Part shown: piece by piece, positions 10,676-19,190 of the stretch
Position numbering within the stretch: position 1 is the first letter of the stretch
Layout of the letters: every line of letters starts with the position of its first letter
From: Mesorhizobium sp. WSM4311
Lineage (GTDB): Bacteria > Pseudomonadota > Alphaproteobacteria > Rhizobiales > Rhizobiaceae
Reading direction: 5' to 3'
Assembly (NCBI RefSeq): GCF_002295115.1
Contig: NZ_NSFV01000004.1
Location: 434,001-498,000 of the forward strand
Length of the DNA stretch: 64,000 nt
Notes under the pieces: generated by a model
What the model was told of the DNA's origin: nothing
The model's input: only the letters and a program-made list of their open reading frames with translations
Databases searched by the model: none
Made by a program: the position numbers and the translations under genes

Positions 10676-13600
10676 TCACTCAGCGGCACTGAGGACCGGT
10701 ACCGGCATGGTTTGGGTCAGTCGCTCGACCAGTCTTCGACGCTCGCCCGCGGCCTTTTCCGCGCTGGCCTGCCGGACATGGCCATAACCACGGATGAGCG
10801 CGGGAACCGAAACCAGTGCGACCGCCGCCTCGGCCTTGCCCGGCGCCAGCGACCTGGCGGCGAGTTCAAGATCGCCTTCATACTGCGCCAAAAGCTGCCG
10901 TTCCATGCGCCTTTCGGCACTATAGCCGAACAGGTCGAAAGCGGTGCCGCGCAGCCCCTTCAGCGCCGCCAGCAGGCGGAAACCCTTCATCATCCAGGGG
11001 CCGAAGCTCGACTTCCTCGGCTTGCCGTCATTGCCGCGACGGCCCATGATCGGCGGGGCGAGGTGGAATTCGAGTTTTTCATAGCTCTGGAACTGCTTGC
11101 CAAGCTCGGCGGCAAAGGAGCCGTCGGTGTAGAGCCGCGCCACCTCGTACTCGTCCTTGATCGCCATCAGCTTGAACAGGTTCCTGGCCGCCGCCTCGGT
11201 CACGGCGGTCGAGCCGGGCACGGCCCTGGCCTCGGCGGCGCGCAGCAGCGCCAGCCTGTCGGCATAGCGCTTGCCATAGGCGGTGTTCTGGTAGGCCGTC
11301 AGGAAGGCGACACGCCGGGCAATGATCTCGTCCAGCGTCTGCGCGACGGGGGCTGTTTGTCCCGCCTTGCCCGGCTGAGCGACGAGGCCACGCACGAAAT
11401 CCGGCTGGTGCGCCGCGCGGCGGCCCCAGCGGAAGGCGGCGATGTTCATCGCCACCGCTTCGCCGTTGAGCTCGATCGCCCTCTCGACAGCCTCGGCCGA
11501 CAGCGGCAGGCCGCCATGCTGGAAGGCGAAACCGAGCATGAACATGTTGGCGCCGAGCGAATTGCCGAACAGCGCCGTGGCGGTGCGGGTGGCGTCGAAG
11601 AAATGCGCCTTGTCGTCGCCGGCGGCGGTGCGGATCGCCTTCTTCAGGCGCTCAATCGGCAAAGAGAAATCCGCCGAGCGGGCGAACTCGCCGGGCATGA
11701 TCTCGGCGGTGTTGGCGAGGAAGATCGTATGGCCCTCGCGCACCGCGGTCAGCACCTTCTTGGCGCCCGACACGACGAGGTCGCAGCCAAGCACGAGGTC
11801 GGCCTTGCCCGCCGAGACGCGGATGGCATGGATGTCGTCCGGCGTGCGGGCGATGCGGACATGGGTGAACACCGAGCCGCCCTTCTGGGCCAGGCCGGCC
11901 ATGTCGATCATGCCGCAGCCCTTGTCCTCGAGATGGGCCGCCATGCCGAGCACGGCGCCGACGGTGACGACGCCGGTGCCGCCGACGCCGTCGATGATCG
12001 CCGCCCAGCCCTCGGCGCCCAACGGGAATTCGGCCGGTGTCGGCACGCCGGCAAGCGGATCGGTCTTGCCGGCAAGGCCCTCGGCCTTGCGGATCTTGGC
12101 GCCGTGGACGGTGACGAAGGACGGGCAGAAGCCGTTGACGCAGGAGAAGTCCTTGTTGCAGCTCGACTGGTCGATCTTGCGCTTGCGGCCGAATTCGGTC
12201 TCGACCGGCTGGATCGAGACGCAGTTCGACTGCACGCCGCAATCGCCGCAGCCTTCGCAGACCAGCTCGTTGATGAAGACGCGCTTGTCGGGATCGGGAA
12301 AGGTGCCGCGCTTGCGCCGCCGGCGTTTTTCGGCGGCACAGGTCTGGTCGTAGAGCAGGATCGACACGCCTTTGACGTCGCGCAGCTCGCGCTGGACCAG
12401 ATCGAGGTCGTCGCGGTGATGGATGGTGGCGCCGGCCGGGAATTCGACCTTGCCGGCATATTTGTCGGGCTCGTCGGTGACGATGGCGATGCGGTCGACA
12501 CCTTCTGCCCGCACCTGCCTGGCGATCATGTCCACCGTCAGGCCGCCTTCATGCGGCTGGCCGCCGGTCATGGCCACCGCATCGTTGTAGAGGATCTTGT
12601 AGGTGATGTTGGCTTCGCTCGACAAAGCGAAGCGGATCGCCAGCGTGCCGGAATGATTGTAGGTGCCGTCGCCGAGATTCTGGAAGATGTGGCCGCGCTT
12701 CGAGAACGGCGCCTGGCCAACCCATTGCGCGCCCTCGCCGCCCATGGCGGTGAAGCCCAGAGTGTTGCGGTCCATCCAAAGCGCCATGAAATGGCAGCCG
12801 ATGCCGGCGGCGGCGATCGAACCGTCCGGCACCTTGGTCGAGGAATTGTGCGGACAGCCCGAGCAGAAGAAGGGCGTGCGCGAACCGATGTCGGTGGCGT
12901 CCGCCAGCATCGCCTGGAATTGGCGCAGCTTGCCGACCCGCGCCGAGATCTCCTCCGAGGGGCCGATGGTCTTGACGATCCTCTCGCCAAGGGCAATGGC
13001 GATCTCGTTGGGATCAAGCGCGCCCTTGGCCGGAAACAGCCAGTCGCCGCGCTCGTCCTTCTTGCCGACGATGACCGGCTGCGAGGCGGTGCCGTAGAGG
13101 CTTTCGCGCAGCTGCACCTCGATCAGCGAACGCTTCTCCTCGACGACGACGATGGTGTCGAGGCCGCGGGCAAACTCGGCGATGTGATGCAGGTCGAGCG
13201 GCCAGGGGCAGCCGACCTTGAACAGCCGCACGCCGATGCGGTTTGCGGCGGCCTCGTCGATGCCGATATCCTCCAGCGCCTGGCGGACATCGAGATAGCT
13301 CTTGCCCAGCGTGATGATGCCGAGCTTGGGGCTGCGGCCGCCCGAATAGACGATGCGGTTCAGCCCGTTGGCATGGATGAAGGCGGAGGCCGCGGCACGC
13401 TTGTATTCGTGCAGCCGCTCCTCCTGGCCCAGCATGTCGATCTCGTGGCGGATGTTGAGGCCGCCCGGCGGCATGTCGAACTCCGGCACGACGATGTTCA
13501 AGCGCTCGAGCGAGGCATCGACCGAGGCCGTCGATTCGATATTGTCCTTGACGCATTTGATCGCCGCCCAGGTGCCGGCGAAACGCGACATGGCAAAGCC

Positions 13601-14155
13601 GTACAGCCCGTAATCGATGATCTCCTGGACACCGGCCGGGTTGAGGATCGGCACCATGGTGTCGACGAAGAGGAATTCGGTGGCGTGCGCGTTGGTCGAG
13701 GATTCGGCCATATGGTCGTCGCCCATGAGCGCAAGTACGCCGCCATGCTTGGACGAGCCGGCGAGATTGGCGTGACGGAACACGTCGCCCGAACGATCGA
13801 CGCCCGGGCCCTTGCCGTACCAGACGGAAAAGACGCCATCATGGGTGCCCTCGCCCAGCAGCTCCGTCTGCTGCGATCCCCAACAGGCGGTGGCGGCGAG
13901 CTCCTCGTTGAGGCCTGGCTGAAAGACGATGTCGGCCCCGGCGAGCTGCTTCTTCGCCTTCCACAGCTGCATGTCGAGGCCGCCGAGCGGCGAGCCGCGA
14001 TAGCCGGAGACGAAGCCGGCCGTGTTCAGGCCAGCGCGGCGGTCGCGCTCGCGCTGCATCAGGAGCATGCGGATGACCGCCTGCGCGCCGGACAGGAAGA
14101 TGCGCTCCTTCCCGAGGTCGAACTTGTCGTCGAGCGCGACATCATGCAGCGTCAT
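10676..14155 (-). CDS. Fused indolepyruvate:ferredoxin oxidoreductase
   Basis: An 1159-residue single-chain version of the 2-oxoacid:ferredoxin oxidoreductases, which oxidise aryl pyruvates to acyl-CoA using thiamine diphosphate and iron-sulfur clusters. The N-terminus carries the pyrimidine-binding domain (FVSGYRGSPLGGLD) and the middle the TPP domain (CSGCPHNSS, GDGTYNHSGT). Iron-sulfur cysteines lie near residues 630-675 (CEGCGDCG, CNKDFSCVNGFCPSF), and the gamma-type domain starts at GVGGTGVVT. The start is MTLHDVALDD; the frame is open 81 bases further but GAGGAA sits nine bases before this ATG. No ferredoxin or phenylacetate genes are adjacent. Confidence 0.9.
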   Translation of the reverse strand: MTLHDVALDDKFDLGKERIFLSGAQAVIRMLLMQRERDRRAGLNTAGFVSGYRGSPLGGLDMQLWKAKKQLAGADIVFQPGLNEELAATACWGSQQTELLGEGTHDGVFSVWYGKGPGVDRSGDVFRHANLAGSSKHGGVLALMGDDHMAESSTNAHATEFLFVDTMVPILNPAGVQEIIDYGLYGFAMSRFAGTWAAIKCVKDNIESTASVDASLERLNIVVPEFDMPPGGLNIRHEIDMLGQEERLHEYKRAAASAFIHANGLNRIVYSGGRSPKLGIITLGKSYLDVRQALEDIGIDEAAANRIGVRLFKVGCPWPLDLHHIAEFARGLDTIVVVEEKRSLIEVQLRESLYGTASQPVIVGKKDERGDWLFPAKGALDPNEIAIALGERIVKTIGPSEEISARVGKLRQFQAMLADATDIGSRTPFFCSGCPHNSSTKVPDGSIAAAGIGCHFMALWMDRNTLGFTAMGGEGAQWVGQAPFSKRGHIFQNLGDGTYNHSGTLAIRFALSSEANITYKILYNDAVAMTGGQPHEGGLTVDMIARQVRAEGVDRIAIVTDEPDKYAGKVEFPAGATIHHRDDLDLVQRELRDVKGVSILLYDQTCAAEKRRRRKRGTFPDPDKRVFINELVCEGCGDCGVQSNCVSIQPVETEFGRKRKIDQSSCNKDFSCVNGFCPSFVTVHGAKIRKAEGLAGKTDPLAGVPTPAEFPLGAEGWAAIIDGVGGTGVVTVGAVLGMAAHLEDKGCGMIDMAGLAQKGGSVFTHVRIARTPDDIHAIRVSAGKADLVLGCDLVVSGAKKVLTAVREGHTIFLANTAEIMPGEFARSADFSLPIERLKKAIRTAAGDDKAHFFDATRTATALFGNSLGANMFMLGFAFQHGGLPLSAEAVERAIELNGEAVAMNIAAFRWGRRAAHQPDFVRGLVAQPGKAGQTAPVAQTLDEIIARRVAFLTAYQNTAYGKRYADRLALLRAAEARAVPGSTAVTEAAARNLFKLMAIKDEYEVARLYTDGSFAAELGKQFQSYEKLEFHLAPPIMGRRGNDGKPRKSSFGPWMMKGFRLLAALKGLRGTAFDLFGYSAERRMERQLLAQYEGDLELAARSLAPGKAEAAVALVSVPALIRGYGHVRQASAEKAAGERRRLVERLTQTMPVPVLSAAE

Positions 14156-14374
14156 CAGGCATTTCCTCTGCGAAGGCCGCGCGGGGGCAGGCAGCCAACG
14201 TCGGGGTCGGATGACGCATCCTTTCTCCCCTTGCAAGTGAGGTCAAACAAAATCGCAGGGGCCAGGCAACGCGCAACAAACAGTCCGGCGGGCGCAGGAG
14301 CGCGCATGAAACCGCACGCCGAGAGTGCCTCGGCGCACGAAAACTCCGGCCGGAATCGATGCCGTCGGAAGGTG

Positions 14375-14908
14375 TCAGCCGGCTTTCGAGCAGTCCGGCT
14401 TCGGCTCGCCGGGCAGCTTGCCGTCGGGATGGCCGGCGAGGTCGGGATTGGCCGTATAGAGCTGGTCGATGACCAGCGGCCGGTCGGGCAGGATCGACTG
14501 GTCTTCCGTCGACATCAGCGTGGTGTCGATCTTCTGCAGGACCGCGCCGTCGGGTCCCTTGATGCTGATGGCGATGGCATAGGGCTTGTTCTTGACGATG
14601 CATGTCAACGCCGGGCTCTCCAGGCTGACCTTGTCGAGCTTCGGCCAAACCTTCTGCTCGACCACCAAGGGCGCACCGCCGGCCGGATTCTGGAAGCTGG
14701 CAACCGCCACCTGGCCCTCGCCCATCGGCTGCAAGGGCCGCAGCGTCACGACATAGGTCGCCCTGGCGAGACGGTAGTTGAAGACGAATATCTTGCCGGA
14801 AACCTCGAACAGCTTGCCCTCGCCGCCGGTGTCGCGGCAGGCGCCGAGGGTCGCTGCGGCAATCAACATGGCGCCGGCAACGAGCGCGCGTGAAAATCCT
14901 CTAGGCAT
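14375..14908 (-). CDS. Predicted lipoprotein or periplasmic protein
   Basis: A 177-residue protein beginning MPRGFSRALVAGAMLIAAAT. A Leu-Gly-Ala-Cys lipobox follows, so it is probably a lipoprotein with Cys near residue 24. The mature part is beta-rich with a pair of later cysteines (ALTCIV and PDCSKAG), and no catalytic motif is visible. The start codon overlaps the stop of the CGNR regulator gene upstream by eight bases, implying co-transcription. The frame remains open far upstream of this start, but that is shadow reading of the CGNR gene. Function unknown. Confidence 0.7.
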   Translation of the reverse strand: MPRGFSRALVAGAMLIAAATLGACRDTGGEGKLFEVSGKIFVFNYRLARATYVVTLRPLQPMGEGQVAVASFQNPAGGAPLVVEQKVWPKLDKVSLESPALTCIVKNKPYAIAISIKGPDGAVLQKIDTTLMSTEDQSILPDRPLVIDQLYTANPDLAGHPDGKLPGEPKPDCSKAG

Positions 14909-15512
14909 CCTTGACCTCATGGGCCGCCATGCGGCGGCGACGATAGTGACGACTGGCCTTCTGCCGGTTGCCGCACACAGCCATATCGCACCAAAGCCGG
15001 CTGGAATTGCGGCTTCTGTCGACGAACAGCCAGGTGCAGTTGGGGCAGATCCTGAGCCGCGCGACCGTGTCGTCGCGCAGCAGCGAAAGGGCCGAGACCG
15101 CCAGCGCCGCCTCGAAGGGGATCGGCACACGGGGATCGCCGAACGGCCTTCCCGGTGCGCCGATCTCGGTCCGGCTGCCGGCCAGGCCTTCGGCACAGGC
15201 GCGCAGGAAATCGGGCAAGTCGGCGGTGGCGACCGCGCCATTCGACACCGCGCCGCGAAACAGCCGGTCGGTCGTCTCGCGGATCGACAGCACGACGGGT
15301 GCGATTGCCGTCGGCGAAGACACGGCAAGCCGCCGGTCGCCGAGTTCGGCGGCGCGAAAGGCGCTGGCCGCGTCGGCGAAGCGGGCGATTTCGGCCGGAT
15401 CATCGAAGCGGTCGAACGTGCGCTCCGGATCGCCGCGCAGCACGACGGTGTTCGCCGTATCGAGCGCAAGCAGGCCGCCGGTGAAGCGGTGCGGGGTCCA
15501 GGCGACTGTCAT
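14901..15512 (-). CDS. CGNR zinc-finger / ABATE-domain transcriptional regulator
   Basis: A 203-residue protein with an N-terminal ABATE-type domain and a C-terminal CGNR zinc finger. The four metal ligands are in RICPNCTWLF and LWCDMAVCGNRQKASRHY, near the C-terminus. The family is thought to regulate stress or transport genes. The start MTVAWTPHRF at 15512 is preferred over an in-frame TTG at 15530. It is divergent from a LivH-type permease with 122 bases between, and that gap holds an 8-base inverted repeat that could be its operator. Its stop overlaps the next gene. Confidence 0.85.
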   Translation of the reverse strand: MTVAWTPHRFTGGLLALDTANTVVLRGDPERTFDRFDDPAEIARFADAASAFRAAELGDRRLAVSSPTAIAPVVLSIRETTDRLFRGAVSNGAVATADLPDFLRACAEGLAGSRTEIGAPGRPFGDPRVPIPFEAALAVSALSLLRDDTVARLRICPNCTWLFVDRSRNSSRLWCDMAVCGNRQKASRHYRRRRMAAHEVKDA

Positions 15513-15519
15513 GCCGCAA

Positions 15520-15555
15520 AATCTAACCAATAAATCGCGTTTGACAAGTTAGATT
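15520..15555. promoter_or_regulatory. Candidate operator: inverted repeat in a divergent promoter
   Basis: Perfect 8-base arms AATCTAAC (15520-15527) and GTTAGATT (15548-15555) are separated by 20 bases. They lie between the CGNR regulator and the LivH permease. A TTGACA (15541-15546) sits inside the spacer in the direction of the permease gene, so a protein bound here would cover a likely -35. The operator role is inferred from position and symmetry. Confidence 0.45.
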
Positions 15556-15634
15556 CGGCGATGCAAACCTCTTCTGCGCAGGGTATCGTCGCCTTTGTCT
15601 CGAGCATTCCGTCGTCCTAACCGCTGTCGGCGAG

Positions 15635-16561
15635 ATGCTTCAGGTGTTGTTGAGCATGCTCTATTTCTTCCAGCAGGTCCTGAACGGGCTGCATTCCGGC
15701 GCGCTCTACGCGCTGCTCGCCTTCGGCTACGTGCTGATCAACGGCATCCTGCACCGCACCAACTTGGCCTATGGCGCGCTGTTCGCCTTCAGCGGCCAGG
15801 CAATGATCCTGAGCGTCGCCTTCGGCTACCAGGTGCTGTGGCTGACGCTGTTGGCGTCGGTGCTGTTCGGCGTCGTCGCGGCATTCCTCTATGCCGCGCT
15901 GATCAGCCATGTCCTGTCGCGCAGCGTCTTCGAACCGTTGGCCGACCGCACGCCCAACGCCATCGTGGTGACGACGCTCGGCATCCTGATCGTCCTGTCG
16001 GAAGCTAGCCGCATCGCCGCCGATACGCATGATCTGTGGCTGCCGCCAATGCTGGCACAGCCCATCGTCTTTGCCGAAGGCGCCGGCTTCAAGGCGACGC
16101 TGACGCTGATCCAGGTGCTCGACTGCGCGGTGGTGCTGGCGGCGGTCGCACTGGCCACCTCCGCCTTTGCCCGCTCCAGCTTCGGCCGGCGCTGGCGGGC
16201 CGTCTCCGACGACCCGCGCGCCGCCGCGCTGTGCGGCATCGACGTTCGCGGCGTGTTCCGGAACGCCGTGCTGCTCGGCGGCTTCTGCGCCGCGCTGGCC
16301 GGCGTCATGGCCAGCCTCTACTACGGCAATGTCAGCTTCGGTTCCGGTCTCGTCTACGGCCTGAAGATCCTGTTCGTGACCGCGGTCGGCGGCTATCTCT
16401 CGCCGCCACGGGCGGCTCTGGGTGCCGCCGCCTTCGGCATGGCCGAATCACTGTGGGCCGGCTATTTCCCGATCGAATGGCGCGATGCGTGGATGTATCT
16501 GTTCCTGGTGGCCATGCTGATCCTGATCGGCGCCGGCCGCGACACCGGCAAGGTCGTCTGA
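15635..16561 (+). CDS. LivH-type branched-chain amino acid ABC permease (orphan)
   Basis: A 308-residue membrane protein of the LivH family, a permease subunit of branched-chain amino acid or urea/amide type importers. The N-terminal block (LNGLHSGALYALLAFGYVLI) and the cytoplasmic ATPase-contact loop (RAVSDDPRAAALCGIDV) are typical, and about eight hydrophobic segments are visible. No LivM, ATPase or binding protein gene lies nearby, so it must pair with components encoded elsewhere or be a remnant. An in-frame ATG at 15656 is an alternative start. It is divergent from the CGNR regulator. Confidence 0.88.
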   Translation: MLQVLLSMLYFFQQVLNGLHSGALYALLAFGYVLINGILHRTNLAYGALFAFSGQAMILSVAFGYQVLWLTLLASVLFGVVAAFLYAALISHVLSRSVFEPLADRTPNAIVVTTLGILIVLSEASRIAADTHDLWLPPMLAQPIVFAEGAGFKATLTLIQVLDCAVVLAAVALATSAFARSSFGRRWRAVSDDPRAAALCGIDVRGVFRNAVLLGGFCAALAGVMASLYYGNVSFGSGLVYGLKILFVTAVGGYLSPPRAALGAAAFGMAESLWAGYFPIEWRDAWMYLFLVAMLILIGAGRDTGKVV

Positions 16562-16745
16562 ACCATCAGACTTTGGTTGCATGACGCCGGGGCAGACCGC
16601 CAGTCTCCGCCCCTCGCTTTCAGTTGATGCTGTTTTGTTGCTCCCATCCTTGTTGACCCGTCAGTCCACGCGCGGCATACCGTTGGACCAAGCGGCGTGA
16701 CGGAATAAGGGGAGCCGACACGCCTCCGACAAAAGGGAGGAATGC

Positions 16746-17330
16746 ATGGCAGGGCTTCTCGCTCTATCCAGGGTGATCGATCGCGCCAACGAATTCATCG
16801 GCAAATCGGTATCCTGGCTGATCCTGCTGGCGATCCTGGTGAGCGCGGCCAACGCCGTCATCCGCAAGATCTTCGACATATCGTCGAATGCCTGGCTGGA
16901 GCTGCAATGGTATTTGTTCGGCGCCGCCTTCATGCTGGCCGCCGCCTATACGCTGAAGCAGAACGACCATATCCGCATCGATGTCGTCTACGGCCTGTTT
17001 TCACGCCGCGTGCAGCACTGGATCGACCTTCTCGGCCATCTCATCTTCCTGATGCCGTTCGTGACGCTGATGGTCATCTATTTCGTTCCCTACGTCTCGC
17101 TGTCGTTTCGCAGCGGCGAGATGTCCAATAATTCCGGCGGGCTTATCATCTGGCCGGCCAAGGCCATCCTGCTGGTCGGCTTTTTCCTGCTGGCCCTGCA
17201 GGGCATCTCCGAAATCATCAAGAAGATCGCCATCATGCGCGGCGACATGGACGACCCCAATCCGTTCATATCGGCACATGAGCAAGCCGAACTCGAAGCC
17301 AAGGCACTGGCCGACGAGGTGCGCTCATGA
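16746..17330 (+). CDS. TRAP transporter small permease (DctQ/TakQ type)
   Basis: A 194-residue small membrane subunit of a tripartite ATP-independent periplasmic transporter. Four hydrophobic segments are seen, with the family block LELQWYLFGAAFMLAAAYTL at about residues 49-68 followed by NDHIRIDVVY. The C-terminus is acidic and cytoplasmic. The start follows a GGGAGGA ribosome site. Its stop overlaps the large permease start by four bases. Given the TakP-like binding protein across the adjacent dehydrogenase gene, this is probably the small subunit of a 2-oxoacid transporter. Confidence 0.92.
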   Translation: MAGLLALSRVIDRANEFIGKSVSWLILLAILVSAANAVIRKIFDISSNAWLELQWYLFGAAFMLAAAYTLKQNDHIRIDVVYGLFSRRVQHWIDLLGHLIFLMPFVTLMVIYFVPYVSLSFRSGEMSNNSGGLIIWPAKAILLVGFFLLALQGISEIIKKIAIMRGDMDDPNPFISAHEQAELEAKALADEVRS

Positions 17331-19177
17331 TGGAATTCATCGCCCAGAACATGGCGCCGATCATGTTCGCCTCGCTGATCATCTTCCTGCTGATCGGCTA
17401 CCCAGTGGCCTTCTCGTTGGCCGCCAACGGCTTGATGTTTTTCTTCATCGGCGTGCTCCTCTCGCCCTATTCTGGTGGATCGATCAATCTCGCCTGGCCG
17501 CTTCTGCACGCACTGCCGGATAATTTCTACGGCAGCAGGGTGATGTCTAACGACACGCTGCTGGCCATTCCGTTCTTCACCTTCATGGGCATCGTGCTCG
17601 AACGATCTGGCATGGCCGAGGATCTGCTCGACACGATCGGCCAGTTGTTCGGTCCGATCCGCGGCGGCCTCGCCTATGCGGTGATCTTCGTCGGCGCGCT
17701 GCTGGCGGCGACCACCGGCGTGGTGGCGGCATCCGTCATTGCCATGGGTCTGATCTCGCTGCCGATCATGTTGCGCTACGGCTACGACCGGCGGCTGGCT
17801 GCCGGTGTTATCGCGGCATCCGGCACGCTGGCCCAGATCATCCCGCCATCACTGGTGCTGATCGTGCTTGCCGACCAGCTCGGCCGCTCGGTCGGCGACA
17901 TGTACGCCGGCGCACTGATCCCGGGCATGGTGCTGACCGGCCTCTACGCGCTTTACGTCCTCATCGTTTCGATCTTCCGGCCGAAAATGGTGCCGGCGCT
18001 GCCGCTCGAAGCACGCACGCTTGGCCACGGTGTTCTGTCGCTGCTGGTGGCGCTGGTGGTGGCGGTGGCCATCTCCTATGCCGCGTATCGCTATCTCGCG
18101 CCAGCTCATGGCGACAATGCCGACATTCTCGGCGCCACCGTAGGGGTGCTCTTCATCTACATCGTGGCAATTGCCGACAAACGCCTGAACTTCAACATGA
18201 TGTCCAGGCTGGCGCAGCAGGTGATCATCGTGCTGATCCCGCCGCTGGCACTGATCTTCCTGGTGCTTGGCACCATCTTCCTCGGCATCGCCACCCCGAC
18301 CGAGGGCGGCGCCATGGGCTCTGTCGGCGCGTTGATCATGGCGGCGGCAAAAGGCCGGCTGTCGCTGGACGTGATCAAGCAGGCATTGACCTCGACGACG
18401 CGGCTGTCGTCCTTCGTGCTGTTCATCCTGATCGGCGCGCGCGTGTTCTCGCTGACCTTCTACGGCGTCAACGGCCACATCTGGGTCGAACACCTTTTGA
18501 TCTCGCTGCCGGGCGGCGAAGTCGGCTTCCTGATCGGCGTCAACATCCTCGTCTTCTTCCTGGCCTTCTTCCTGGATTTCTTCGAACTGGCCTTCATCAT
18601 CGTGCCGCTGCTGGCGCCGGCGGCAGACAAGCTCGGCATCGACCTGATCTGGTTCGGCGTGCTGCTCGGCGTCAACATGCAGACCAGCTTCATGCATCCG
18701 CCCTTCGGCTTCGCGCTGTTCTACCTGCGCTCGGTCGCCGCGCGCGTGCCCTATCTCGACCGCCTTACCGGCAAGAAGATCGCGCCGGTGACGACCGGCC
18801 AGATCTATTGGGGCGCGGTGCCCTTCGTGCTGATCCAGGTGGTGATGATCGGACTGACCATCGCCTTCCCGCAAATGGTGATGCGCTACAAGGGCACGGT
18901 GATCGATCCGGGCACGATCGACTACAAGGTGCCGGAGGTGCCCGGCCTGTCGCCGCTCGGTACACCGCCGGCTGGTGGCACGGCCCCTGCCAATGGCGGC
19001 AGCGCACCGGCCGCGCCCGGCGCGCCGGACCTGTCGCAACCGCCGAGTTTCGGCGATGCGCAGCCGGCCAAGCCGGCGGCGCCGGACCTGTCGCAACCGC
19101 CAAGTTTCGGCGATGCACCGCCGGCCAAGCCGGCGGCGCCGGCGCCGGACCTTTCGCAGCCGCCGAGCTTCAATTGA
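17327..19177 (+). CDS. TRAP transporter large permease (DctM/TakM type) with repeat tail
   Basis: A 616-residue large membrane subunit, the translocation channel of the TRAP system. It has many hydrophobic segments and family blocks such as LLAATTGVVAASVIAMG, SGTLAQIIPPSLVLIVLADQ and GIATPTEGGAMGSVGAL. Residues about 1-545 cover the normal protein. The last 70 residues are an extra Pro/Ala-rich tail with repeats of PDLSQPPSFGDA. It overlaps the small permease gene by four bases, and the dehydrogenase gene follows after 13 bases. Confidence 0.94.
   Translation: MMEFIAQNMAPIMFASLIIFLLIGYPVAFSLAANGLMFFFIGVLLSPYSGGSINLAWPLLHALPDNFYGSRVMSNDTLLAIPFFTFMGIVLERSGMAEDLLDTIGQLFGPIRGGLAYAVIFVGALLAATTGVVAASVIAMGLISLPIMLRYGYDRRLAAGVIAASGTLAQIIPPSLVLIVLADQLGRSVGDMYAGALIPGMVLTGLYALYVLIVSIFRPKMVPALPLEARTLGHGVLSLLVALVVAVAISYAAYRYLAPAHGDNADILGATVGVLFIYIVAIADKRLNFNMMSRLAQQVIIVLIPPLALIFLVLGTIFLGIATPTEGGAMGSVGALIMAAAKGRLSLDVIKQALTSTTRLSSFVLFILIGARVFSLTFYGVNGHIWVEHLLISLPGGEVGFLIGVNILVFFLAFFLDFFELAFIIVPLLAPAADKLGIDLIWFGVLLGVNMQTSFMHPPFGFALFYLRSVAARVPYLDRLTGKKIAPVTTGQIYWGAVPFVLIQVVMIGLTIAFPQMVMRYKGTVIDPGTIDYKVPEVPGLSPLGTPPAGGTAPANGGSAPAAPGAPDLSQPPSFGDAQPAKPAAPDLSQPPSFGDAPPAKPAAPAPDLSQPPSFN
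19024..19174. repeat. 57-base tandem repeat at the 3' end of the large TRAP permease
   Basis: About 2.6 copies of a 57-base unit encode the 19-residue repeat beginning PDLSQPPSFG. Copies start near 19024 and 19081; the third starts near 19144 after a six-base Pro-Ala insertion. The copies are almost identical, indicating recent expansion, and the unit preserves frame. Confidence 0.85.
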
Positions 19178-19190
19178 TGGGGACGGCGTC

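Noticed and set aside
10664..14893. A 1409-codon open frame on the plus strand
   Set aside because: It lies antisense to the fused indolepyruvate oxidoreductase and lipoprotein genes, has Arg/Ala/Gly-rich composition and no recognisable domain. High G+C keeps the antisense frame open.
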